Source of the DNA: CALGYY01 sp964585485 | Lineage (GTDB): Bacteria > Bacteroidota > Bacteroidia > Bacteroidales > CAIWKO01 | Length of the DNA stretch: 64,000 nucleotides | Assembly (NCBI GenBank): GCA_964585485.1 | Contig: CAZPDS010000001.1 | Location: 1 to 64,000, forward strand | Direction: 5' to 3' | In this document: piece by piece, positions 42,616-50,339 of the stretch | Numbering within the stretch: position 1 is the stretch's first letter | Layout: each line of letters begins with the position of its first letter | Translations under genes and position numbers: made by a program | The notes under the pieces: generated by a model | What the model was told of the DNA's origin: nothing | Database searches by the model: none | What the model saw: only the letters and a program-made list of their open reading frames with translations

Positions 42616-42631
42616 TATTTTTGTATGTTTG
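42616..42631 (+). promoter_or_regulatory. Tandem -7 boxes for the M1 peptidase gene
   Basis: TATTTTTG (42616-42623) and TATGTTTG (42624-42631) are both TAnnTTTG matches. No TTG is at the ideal spacing. On the minus strand TAATTTTG (42639-42632) could serve the DUF4175 gene. Confidence 0.5.
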
Positions 42632-42689
42632 CAAAATTACAAAATTTAGAGCGGTTCTCTACATTCATTCACACACTTTTACAGCCCCT

Positions 42690-44636
42690 ATGCGAAAAAT
42701 CATCCTCCTCTCCTTCCTGATCTGCGCACTGTTCAGCGCCGGCGCTCAAACCCTGCAGCCTGAGTCCTCACGTTTCAACGAAGGTCCCGATGCGTGGAAA
42801 AAACTTTCCTTTTCGGGATACAAACAGAGTGCACAGATGAACGATTACGACGTTCGCTTTTACTTCCTCGACATTGCCCTGGAAAACAACAGCACCTATA
42901 TTGCAGGAAATGTGCTGGTGCAGGCCAGCGTTACCGCTCCGCTCGATACTTTCGCCTTGGAACTGATCAACGGCCTGTCGGTCGATTCTGTATTTGTTAA
43001 CGGAACCGAACGGACGTTCGTTCACCAGAACGATCATATTTACATCCTCCTCCCCTCGCCCCTGGCCGCAGGAACCACCGTAAGCACCCGGGTCTATTAC
43101 CACGGTACGCCCTCTAGCAGCGGATTCTTTTCCGGCATCACCAGCGATAGCAGCCCAAGCTGGGGAAACCAGGCCACCTGGACCCTCTCCGAGCCATTTA
43201 ACGCCAATCAGTGGTGGCCCTGCAAACAGGTACTTACCGATAAAGCCGATTCCAGCTGGGTATTCATCACCACCAGCAGCACCAATAAAGCCGGATCCAA
43301 CGGCATGTTGGTAAATACGGTGAACCTTGGTAACGGAAAAACACGCTACGAATGGAAAAGCAGAAACAACATCGATTACTACCTGATCTCCGTCTCTGTG
43401 GCGGAATATGTAGAATATAACATCTGGGCCCACCCCGCCGGTACCAGCGATTCCCTGCTCATTCAAAACTATGTTTATGACAATCCGGCCTGTTTGCCCA
43501 ATTTTCAAGACGAAATCGACCTGACCGATGATTTTATTGAACTGTATTCGCAGCAATTCGGCCTCTACCCTTTCATGAACGAAAAATACGGCCATTGCAT
43601 GGCCCCTATGGGCGGCGGCATGGAGCACCAAACCATGACCACCCTGGGTTTCTTTGAATTTTACCTGATCTGCCATGAGCTTGCCCATCAATGGTTCGGC
43701 GATAATGTCACCTGCGCCTCCTGGCAGGATATCTGGGTTAACGAAGGCTTCGCCTCTTACGCCGAGTACCTGGCGGCCGACGCCCTCATTAGCCACACCG
43801 AAGCCCAGGCCCACATGGCTGATGTGCACAGCAACGTGAAAAGCCAACCCGACGGTAGTGTTTTTGTTCCGGCTTCCGGCCTGAACGACGAAAACCGAAT
43901 TTTCGACGGCCGCCTGTCGTACGATAAAGGCTCCGCTATCATCCACATGATCCGCTTTGAAATGCAAAACGACAGCCTGTTTTTTAAAACCCTGCGGGAT
44001 TTCCAGACCATCTACGGCGACGGTACCGCCACCGGCGATGATTTCCGACAGGTCTGCGAGGATGTCTCCGGAAAAAGTTTTACCAACTTCTTCAACCAAT
44101 GGTATTACGGCGAAGGCTATCCCACCTACCAGATTGTATGGCGTCAGGAAAACGATACCGTACATGTAACCGCCACCCAAACCACCTCAACGTCAATTAC
44201 CCCCTTCTTCAATATGTTGATGGAACTAAGACTGATTTACAGCGGAGGGGACACCACGATTCGTTGGCAACAAGACGCCCCGGTGGTGAGCTTCAAAATC
44301 CCGATGAACAAAACCATAAGTTTGCTGAAAGTTGACCCCAACAATTGGGTTGTTGACGGTGCCGCTTCAGTTACGGTTTCCGTGGCCGAACATGACACGC
44401 CGGCGTTCTGCACCCTGGCCCCCAACCCCTGTTCCGACCGGCTGATGATCGGTTTCCCGGAAGCACCAGCCCCTGGAACACAAATCAGCCTCTGCGACCT
44501 GACCGGACGGATTCTACTCGAAATCAGCGCCGAACAATTCAATCAACTCAATGTTTCGAACCTGGCCCAGGGCGTGTACCTGTTGAAATCAGTATCGGGC
44601 AACGATACCTTTATCCAGAAATTTCTGAAACAATAA
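42690..44636 (+). CDS. T9SS-exported M1-family metallopeptidase
   Basis: The 648-residue product has a signal peptide (MRKIILLSFLICALFSAGAQ). The zinc site is HELAHQWFGDN with His329, Glu330 and His333, and the third ligand Glu352 in WVNEGFASYAEY. The exopeptidase motif of the family appears as GGGMEHQT (308-315). The C-terminal segment after residue 565 (CTLAPNPCSDRLMIGF, GRILLEI, GVYLLKS, FLKQ) is a T9SS sorting domain. It should remove N-terminal residues from peptides at the surface or outside the cell. ATG 42690 is chosen over an earlier in-frame ATG at 42621 that lies within the promoter boxes. Confidence 0.93.
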   Translation: MRKIILLSFLICALFSAGAQTLQPESSRFNEGPDAWKKLSFSGYKQSAQMNDYDVRFYFLDIALENNSTYIAGNVLVQASVTAPLDTFALELINGLSVDSVFVNGTERTFVHQNDHIYILLPSPLAAGTTVSTRVYYHGTPSSSGFFSGITSDSSPSWGNQATWTLSEPFNANQWWPCKQVLTDKADSSWVFITTSSTNKAGSNGMLVNTVNLGNGKTRYEWKSRNNIDYYLISVSVAEYVEYNIWAHPAGTSDSLLIQNYVYDNPACLPNFQDEIDLTDDFIELYSQQFGLYPFMNEKYGHCMAPMGGGMEHQTMTTLGFFEFYLICHELAHQWFGDNVTCASWQDIWVNEGFASYAEYLAADALISHTEAQAHMADVHSNVKSQPDGSVFVPASGLNDENRIFDGRLSYDKGSAIIHMIRFEMQNDSLFFKTLRDFQTIYGDGTATGDDFRQVCEDVSGKSFTNFFNQWYYGEGYPTYQIVWRQENDTVHVTATQTTSTSITPFFNMLMELRLIYSGGDTTIRWQQDAPVVSFKIPMNKTISLLKVDPNNWVVDGAASVTVSVAEHDTPAFCTLAPNPCSDRLMIGFPEAPAPGTQISLCDLTGRILLEISAEQFNQLNVSNLAQGVYLLKSVSGNDTFIQKFLKQ

Positions 44637-44637
44637 C

Positions 44638-45507
44638 TCAGGCAATCGCCTGAAAAACCAGTGTAAGACCGCCTTCTTCGTCACTTCGGAGACGAAGAAG
44701 GCTGGTGTTATCGGTACGCACCAGACGAAACACATCGCTGCCCTCCACCTGGTTCTGGAAGACGTATCCGTAATCCCGGATAATTTTAATGATGCGTAGC
44801 CGAAAACCGGCCGGATCTGCCATGGCCTCCGCGGGTACCGAGAGACTCCAGATGTAATAGCGATCCCAGCTTCCACCATAGGATATCTGACGAAAAGCCA
44901 CCTTGTCGAGCAGCTTTGTCAGCGACAGCGGCAGCCCATTAATCAACAGAGCCGGGTAGGCTTTCATTATTTCTTTCACCGTTATCAGCGCATTGCTCCC
45001 CGGGAAGCGAATGGATAAACACAAGCGTGCTGTACTTAGGCGTTCATGGCGTTCGATCTCACGTAAGTGAAAAAGAACCACCCGCGAACCGGTATTGAAT
45101 TCAACCCCCCATTCGGTTGGAGATCCCAGCAAGACCGTGGCGTACTCTTTTTCACGCATGTAGTGCTGAGTAAGCAAAACCAGCGAATCGACGCTGCATG
45201 GAAACCCGATATCCATTAGTTCCCACCAGAAAACAAGACCGCTATCGGAGCACGCAACACCTTGTTCAAAGCGTAGCCTGGTGGGCTCCGCCATCACCAG
45301 AAAATCGCGCAATAAAGCAGGCGCCAACCGTCCTTCCGGATGTCGGAAATCACGCATAATCCGACCGTAACTCCCATCCGCCGCAAGTTCCATCCAGCTC
45401 ATTCGGGCCTGCAAGGAATCATTTCCGGCCGGCAACAAAGGTTCCGTCCTCGCATCTGCGGTGAAGAAAGCGCCGGTCAGCAGCCCTATAATCAGCCATT
45501 TTTTCAC
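44638..45507 (-). CDS. Exported protein of unknown function
   Basis: I do not recognise the family. The 289-residue product is read from a GTG at 45507, which gives the signal peptide MKKWLIIGLLTGAFFTADA; the alternative is a TTG 9 nt upstream, and no ATG fits. The mature part mixes helices and strands, with segments HPEGRLAPALLRDFLVM and SYGGSWDRYYIWSLSVPAEA. It ends 2 nt from the convergent M1 gene and starts 19 nt after the serpin stop, so it is probably the last gene of the uvrC-serpin transcript. Confidence 0.6.
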   Translation of the reverse strand: MKKWLIIGLLTGAFFTADARTEPLLPAGNDSLQARMSWMELAADGSYGRIMRDFRHPEGRLAPALLRDFLVMAEPTRLRFEQGVACSDSGLVFWWELMDIGFPCSVDSLVLLTQHYMREKEYATVLLGSPTEWGVEFNTGSRVVLFHLREIERHERLSTARLCLSIRFPGSNALITVKEIMKAYPALLINGLPLSLTKLLDKVAFRQISYGGSWDRYYIWSLSVPAEAMADPAGFRLRIIKIIRDYGYVFQNQVEGSDVFRLVRTDNTSLLRLRSDEEGGLTLVFQAIA

Positions 45508-45526
45508 AGACAACAAGCAGATGGTA

Positions 45527-46780
45527 TTATTTGGTTTCCGAGGGGTTGTTAATCCGTCCCATGAACAAGATGTTATCGTACTTGTTTTCTTTAAGGATCA
45601 TAATAAACGGACGGTTCGCAATGAAGCCAGGGCGAACAATGGCGGTTTTCTGACGTATCACCACCGCGGTAGCAGCCGCGGCTTCGGTTCCCTTTTCATT
45701 GACATCCACAAAGGCTTTATGGATGACCTTATCGATCATCAGGTCCTTTTTCCCGTCCATACCTGAAAAATCAGCCTGCAGGCTAAAGGCTTCCGGCATC
45801 CCCATTTTCTTTAGTACGTCGGATAACTCCAGTTCGGAGGTGGTCTTAAACTTCGGTATCATCAGGTTTATGATTTCCGGTTTGAGGGCCTTCATCCATT
45901 CCGAATACTGAGCGGAGGTCAGTTTCTGCTCAAACGCACTAAACGAGACCTGGCGGGCGGGGAGCAATATAACCAGCGACATCGAACTGTCGGCATACGG
46001 AATCTCGGCAATCTGGAGATCTTCATCGCTATAGTACTTAAACACGGCATTGTCTTTCTTCATAAAAGGCACTTGCAGACTTTTGCCGTCGGGTAAAAAG
46101 AAACTGTGGGCCGACGTTAGCTTTTCATCAAAAGCTGCCGACCAGGAGCCTTTAAAATAAACGGCATTCACAAGCACCATGCGGGCCAGCTGATTAATCA
46201 TCCCTTGCGGAATGAGGTTCTGAATGCGGTCATTGGTCTTTTTGGCCACCCAATCATTGATTAACAGACGGGATTTCTCCAGTTCCTTTTTGAAATCCAC
46301 CAATTGAACCCCCGCCTTGTAATTTTGCTTCATCAGGCCCATATAACTATCGAGAAAGTCAAAATCACGCTGTGCAAAAACAGCCTGGGCGGTGGTCATC
46401 TCAACCGAATCGCCGTTGTTAAGTCCCTCGATGTAGGCCAGCAAATCGCGTACTTTCGGATGAAAGGCCTGTTGATCGCGGTCAAAATGTAAAACCTTGC
46501 TCATCTGGGCTTCGGTTTCGCCACGGGCTCCGGCATAGGTCATGGCCAGTGCAGTTGAAATACTATACGGACTAAAAAAAACATTCTGGTCAAACGTGGA
46601 AATTTCGCGGTAGAGTTCCAGCGCAAACTGGTTATTCCCGGCGATGAGGGCCGGGTCGGGTTGCTCAATAGGCCGTAGCGCCGGTTCGGAAGGCGTCACC
46701 GTGGAGGTAGAAACCGATTTTTGATGGCAGGCCAACAGGCTGCTCAATACTACTGCTACAAGGATCAAATGTGCTTTCAT
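45527..46780 (-). CDS. Lipoprotein serpin (serine protease inhibitor)
   Basis: The 417-residue product has a lipoprotein signal (MKAHLILVAVVLSSLLACHQ), so Cys18 should be lipidated. The serpin fold follows, with NVFFSPYSISTALAMTYAGA, LVNAVYFKGSW and DKVIHKAFVDVNEKGTEA. The reactive loop is inhibitory in type: hinge GTEAAAATAVV starts at Gly364, and counting 15 positions as in alpha-1-antitrypsin puts P1 at Lys378. It should form a covalent complex with a trypsin-like or Lys-specific protease at the cell surface or in the periplasm. It is 11 nt downstream of uvrC. Confidence 0.92.
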   Translation of the reverse strand: MKAHLILVAVVLSSLLACHQKSVSTSTVTPSEPALRPIEQPDPALIAGNNQFALELYREISTFDQNVFFSPYSISTALAMTYAGARGETEAQMSKVLHFDRDQQAFHPKVRDLLAYIEGLNNGDSVEMTTAQAVFAQRDFDFLDSYMGLMKQNYKAGVQLVDFKKELEKSRLLINDWVAKKTNDRIQNLIPQGMINQLARMVLVNAVYFKGSWSAAFDEKLTSAHSFFLPDGKSLQVPFMKKDNAVFKYYSDEDLQIAEIPYADSSMSLVILLPARQVSFSAFEQKLTSAQYSEWMKALKPEIINLMIPKFKTTSELELSDVLKKMGMPEAFSLQADFSGMDGKKDLMIDKVIHKAFVDVNEKGTEAAAATAVVIRQKTAIVRPGFIANRPFIMILKENKYDNILFMGRINNPSETK

Positions 46781-46791
46781 AGGGTGAATGC

Positions 46792-48615
46792 TTAGTTTTC
46801 GTTGGGATGAAAATATGCAAAGATAAGGCCGGCCTTGCTATTGCCGACCACGGCCGCCAGTTCCTCCTGGCTGGCTGCGCGGATGCGGGCGACCGAACCC
46901 AGCGCCGTTAGAGCCTTCCGGGCCACCGCATCACCAACCCCCCGTATGCCGGTAAGCTCGGTGCGCAAGGTGCCTTTTTCCCGTTTTTTCCGATGATGCG
47001 TGATACCAAAACGGTGCGCTTCATCGCGCATATGCTGAATAACCCGCAGGGTCTCCGATTTCTTGTCGAGGTACATGGGCAAAGAATCGTACGGGTAATA
47101 AATCTCCTCCAGTTTTTTGGCTATCCCGATGACCCCCATCCGACCATACAGACCGATTGACTCCAGGGCCTCCACAGCGGCGCTTAACTGGCCTTTTCCG
47201 CCATCAACGACGAGGAGTTGAGGGAAGGGCTTGTCTTCGTCCAAAAGTCGCGTATAACGCCGTGTAATGACTTCAGCCATGGAGGCAAAATCGTTGGGCC
47301 CTTCCACGGTCTTAATATTAAAGTGCCGGTACTCGCTTTTTGCGGGCCGGCCATTTTTAAACACGATCAGCGCCGCCACCGGGTATTCGCCCTGGATATT
47401 GGAGTTATCAATGCATTCAATGATTTCCGGTAGCTCCTTCAGCCGCAAGTCCTGTTTCATCTTTTCCAAAATGCGCCGTGTATGGCGTTCGGGGTCGGCC
47501 AGTTCGCGTTGCTTTTCCTTTTCGGCTTTATAATGGATGGCGTTGCGCAGGGAAAGCTCGACCAACATTTTCTTGTCGCCGCGCTGCGGCACCTGCAAGC
47601 TAACGCCCGGAATCTCGAGGCCGGGATCAAAAGGTACCAGCACTTCGCTATGGTCGCTTAAACCACGGGTACGGAATTCCGCAATAGCCAGCAGCAGCAT
47701 CTCGTCCGGATTTTCATCGAGTTTTTTCTTCAGCTCCACGGTTTGCGACTGTACCACAGCACCATTCACCACCTTCATAAAATTAACCCAGGCCGAATGC
47801 ACATCGTCAACCAGGGTAAAAACATCCACCTGATGAATGTTCGGATTCACCACAACCGACTTGCTTTGGTAACGCTCGAGGAGGCTCAGCTTTTCCTTGT
47901 ATTCCTGCGCCTGCTCGAAACGGTATTCCGAAGCGGCCTCCAGCATCGCTTTTCGCAACACCTGAATCACCGGCCCCAGGTGCCCCTTGATTAGTTCCCG
48001 GATGTGCCGAACATTTTCTTCATAACTTTCGGCGGTCTGCCGGCCTTCGCATGGCCCCAGGCAGTTTCCAATCTGGTATTCCAGGCAAACCTTATAGCGG
48101 CCGGCGCGAATATTGGCCGGCGAAAGGTTGAGTTTACAAGTACGCAGTGGATATAACTTACGCACCAGCTCCAGCAGATTATGCATACTGCGCACCGAAG
48201 CGAAGGGACCAAAATAGTGGGAGCCGTCACGCCCCAGCGTACGCGTACTGTAAATGCGCGGGAATTCTTCTTTCTTAATACAAATCCAGGGATACGTCTT
48301 GTCGTCTTTCAACAAAATGTTGTACCGCGGCTGATGCTTTTTAATAAGCGTGTTCTCCAACAACAAGGCGTCGTACTCCGTATTTACAACAATAGTACGG
48401 ATGTCGGCAATCTTACGAACCAGCATCCGTACCTTCCCGCTCAGGCCACTGTCCTTGTTGAAATACGAATGAACCCGCTTCGTCAGGCTCTTGGCCTTAC
48501 CCACATAAAGCAACTGATCCTGCTGATCATAAAACTGGTAAACACCCGGTGCATCCGGCAGCGTTTTCAGCAGATTTTTCAGATGAGTTTCAGAAGCGGA
48601 AGCTGGATCGTTCAT
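46792..48615 (-). CDS. uvrC: UvrABC excinuclease subunit C
   Basis: The 607-residue product has the GIY-YIG nuclease domain (APGVYQFYDQQDQLLYVGKA near 22-41), a UVR motif region (FEQAQEYKEKLSLLERYQS), the central RNase H-like nuclease region (IECIDNSNIQGEYPVAALIV with its Asp, and LLVVDGGKGQLSAA), and C-terminal helix-hairpin-helix segments (LTGIRGVGDAVARKALTALG). It makes the two incisions in nucleotide excision repair. ATG 48615 is preferred to 48621 on the basis of the promoter box at 48633-48640, but either is possible. A serpin and a secreted protein appear to share its transcript. Confidence 0.96.
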   Translation of the reverse strand: MNDPASASETHLKNLLKTLPDAPGVYQFYDQQDQLLYVGKAKSLTKRVHSYFNKDSGLSGKVRMLVRKIADIRTIVVNTEYDALLLENTLIKKHQPRYNILLKDDKTYPWICIKKEEFPRIYSTRTLGRDGSHYFGPFASVRSMHNLLELVRKLYPLRTCKLNLSPANIRAGRYKVCLEYQIGNCLGPCEGRQTAESYEENVRHIRELIKGHLGPVIQVLRKAMLEAASEYRFEQAQEYKEKLSLLERYQSKSVVVNPNIHQVDVFTLVDDVHSAWVNFMKVVNGAVVQSQTVELKKKLDENPDEMLLLAIAEFRTRGLSDHSEVLVPFDPGLEIPGVSLQVPQRGDKKMLVELSLRNAIHYKAEKEKQRELADPERHTRRILEKMKQDLRLKELPEIIECIDNSNIQGEYPVAALIVFKNGRPAKSEYRHFNIKTVEGPNDFASMAEVITRRYTRLLDEDKPFPQLLVVDGGKGQLSAAVEALESIGLYGRMGVIGIAKKLEEIYYPYDSLPMYLDKKSETLRVIQHMRDEAHRFGITHHRKKREKGTLRTELTGIRGVGDAVARKALTALGSVARIRAASQEELAAVVGNSKAGLIFAYFHPNEN

Positions 48616-48632
48616 AAACAAATACTACATGG

Positions 48633-48640
48633 CAAAGATA
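48633..48640 (-). promoter_or_regulatory. Bacteroidota -7 box for uvrC
   Basis: The minus strand reads TATCTTTG, 18 nt before ATG 48615. No TTG at the -33 spacing. Confidence 0.5.
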
Positions 48641-48650
48641 ACACAAACAA

Positions 48651-48685
48651 AAAAAGGGGAACCGCTGATGGCACTTCCCCTTTTT
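48651..48685. terminator. Intrinsic terminator after the copper-receptor/osmC operon
   Basis: AAAAAGGGGAA (48651-48661) pairs with TTCCCCTTTTT (48675-48685), an 11-bp stem with a 13-nt loop. On the minus strand the stem is followed by TTTGTTTGTGT, so it should end transcription from osmC before uvrC. Confidence 0.85.
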
Positions 48686-48702
48686 GGTTTAAAAACACAA
48701 AA

Positions 48703-49098
48703 TCAGGGTTGCTGTACCGATTTTACCTCCACCACCGGCGGCGCGGAAAAATGTTGTTTCACCTTACAAAGCGAAGCTACAGATACCAGGGATGCTACGT
48801 ATTTTTCGGGAAAGTCTTTCGGAACCTGGATTTCCAGGCCAACATACGTCGCCATGCCCCTTGCGTCAAATTCGTGCTTCTGCACAATTTTGATCCCTTC
48901 CGTAGAGATTCCCCGCTGATCGCAGAAACCTTTTACATAGATGCCGGCACAGGTGGCCAGCGACGCCAGAAACAGCTCAAACGGCGTAACGGCTGCGTCA
49001 TTTCCACCGCCCTGCACAGGCTGATCGGTTTTCACAACATGCTGCCGAACACGGGCGTTCACGCCCTTGCTTCCTTCAAAGAAAACTTCGATTTCCAT
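48703..49098 (-). CDS. OsmC family peroxide-reducing protein
   Basis: The 131-residue product is of OsmC/YhfA type. Conserved features are GGNDAAVTPFELFLASLATC with its redox Cys, then GFCDQRGIS, where the second Cys lies, and FDARGMATYVGLEIQVPKDF. Members reduce organic hydroperoxides with paired cysteines, or have related thiol roles. It is the last gene of the operon that begins with the OprC-like receptor and ends at the hairpin at 48651-48685, 15 nt after the MbnP-like gene. The placement suggests protection from metal-driven peroxide stress; this is inference. Confidence 0.88.
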   Translation of the reverse strand: MEIEVFFEGSKGVNARVRQHVVKTDQPVQGGGNDAAVTPFELFLASLATCAGIYVKGFCDQRGISTEGIKIVQKHEFDARGMATYVGLEIQVPKDFPEKYVASLVSVASLCKVKQHFSAPPVVEVKSVQQP

Positions 49099-49113
49099 AA
49101 AATATAGTTTTAA

Positions 49114-49917
49114 TTAATAATTTACCGCGCCAATGGTGAAAACATCCACCCCATTTTCCTTAACCTTCTGCATCGCCGCCTGATTCTGCATGATATAGCT
49201 GCCCCACACATTGTGATCCCACACGTGCGGTGTTTCAAACCAGCTTTCCACATTCATGCGAATTTCAATAGTCGTAGTCGCATCCTCATTCACCGTAAAG
49301 GATTCGTTGCTAAGATTCACCTCAAAATAATTCTGTACAAAGCCGGTAATGGAATCCACATTAACGACCCCGCTGGCGTATATCTGCCCTATTCCGAGGT
49401 GAAAATCAAAGGGAACAACCTGGTTCGCCGTATCCTTCCATTTTCCGTTCAGCTTCATGTAGTGATAGCCCCCACCCAGAAATTCCGGCCAAAACATATT
49501 GCTCTCGGGAGGGTTCACAAACATGTACGATTGGTTGCTGGCTTCGCTGATTCCAAAGATAAAGCTGATGGACGTGTACGTGCCGCTGGTAATCGGATCC
49601 ACCACATTCCACATCAGCGTCGCGGGGATGTCGGTGTCCACATAGTGAATATCGTCCCAATCATCAATGCGCAGGGTAGAGCCATCACCGGCGTGCAGCA
49701 CCACGTCTGACACGAAGTACTGAATCTCGTTGACCAGGTACTCGTTGCCGGCGGCATTCAGATACATCAGCGAGTCCATCACCAGAGGTTCACCATTCAC
49801 GGTGTGCGTAAATTTCAAATTGATTTTGCCCGTTTCCGGAGCCGGCGGAGGCGGATCTTTTTTACAGCCCGCCAAAACGGTGACCAAAATAAGGCTGAAG
49901 CCCAGCAATCTTTTCAT
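49114..49917 (-). CDS. MbnP-like copper-associated lipoprotein
   Basis: The 267-residue product has a lipoprotein signal (MKRLLGFSLILVTVLAGCKK). The mature part shows the MbnP-domain pattern: KINLKFTHTVNGEPLVMDS, NAAGNEYLVNEIQYFVSDV, FIFGISEASNQS, and a Trp/His-rich segment FWPEFLGGGYHYMKLNGKW followed by FDFHLGIG. MbnP/MopE-like proteins bind copper, in part through modified Trp and His residues, and occur beside TonB receptors. Here the receptor is OprC-like, which supports a copper role. The ATG at 49917 is chosen over an upstream in-frame ATG that would overlap the preceding gene. Confidence 0.8.
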   Translation of the reverse strand: MKRLLGFSLILVTVLAGCKKDPPPPAPETGKINLKFTHTVNGEPLVMDSLMYLNAAGNEYLVNEIQYFVSDVVLHAGDGSTLRIDDWDDIHYVDTDIPATLMWNVVDPITSGTYTSISFIFGISEASNQSYMFVNPPESNMFWPEFLGGGYHYMKLNGKWKDTANQVVPFDFHLGIGQIYASGVVNVDSITGFVQNYFEVNLSNESFTVNEDATTTIEIRMNVESWFETPHVWDHNVWGSYIMQNQAAMQKVKENGVDVFTIGAVNY

Positions 49918-49960
49918 CTTTTTCAGGAATTTTACAAGAGGCCCAACGCCCCCTCTTTCA

Positions 49961-50329
49961 TTAATAGGGAACAACCCCCGAAACCGTTACAGGCATGGTA
50001 TTGTCGTTGGTTCGCGAAGCCTGTTTGTAAATCTTTCCATCCACATACACCCGCACCTGAACATAAGAATCCGGTGTAGTGTCCAGCACGGAAATATAAA
50101 CGATGTCGCCGGATTCCGCCAACCACGAAGAGACAACAATTTTATCGCTCTTGCTTTGGGTGGAATACGTGGCGGTTTGAACCACCGGAGCTTCGTTGGA
50201 ATAACGTGCCGTAAAGCCCGTTTCCGAGTTGGTGACCATATACGAAACCGTATGGCTGTCTTCTTTCTCACAGGCTGCGAGCCACAGGAACAGCGGGATC
50301 AGCAAAAATATTAAACGCAGGTTTTTCAT
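49961..50329 (-). CDS. Small lipoprotein in the copper-receptor operon
   Basis: The 122-residue product starts MKNLRLIFLLIPLFLWLAAC, and the lipobox LAAC is followed by EKED. The mature domain is beta-rich, with segments FTARYSNEAPVVQTATYST and VYISVLDTTPDSYVQVRVYV, reading like a small immunoglobulin- or transthyretin-like fold. No metal motif is visible and I do not recognise a family. It lies 10 nt after the TonB receptor gene and 43 nt before the MbnP-like gene, so it is probably part of the same uptake system. Confidence 0.7.
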   Translation of the reverse strand: MKNLRLIFLLIPLFLWLAACEKEDSHTVSYMVTNSETGFTARYSNEAPVVQTATYSTQSKSDKIVVSSWLAESGDIVYISVLDTTPDSYVQVRVYVDGKIYKQASRTNDNTMPVTVSGVVPY

Positions 50330-50339
50330 ATTCATCCGC

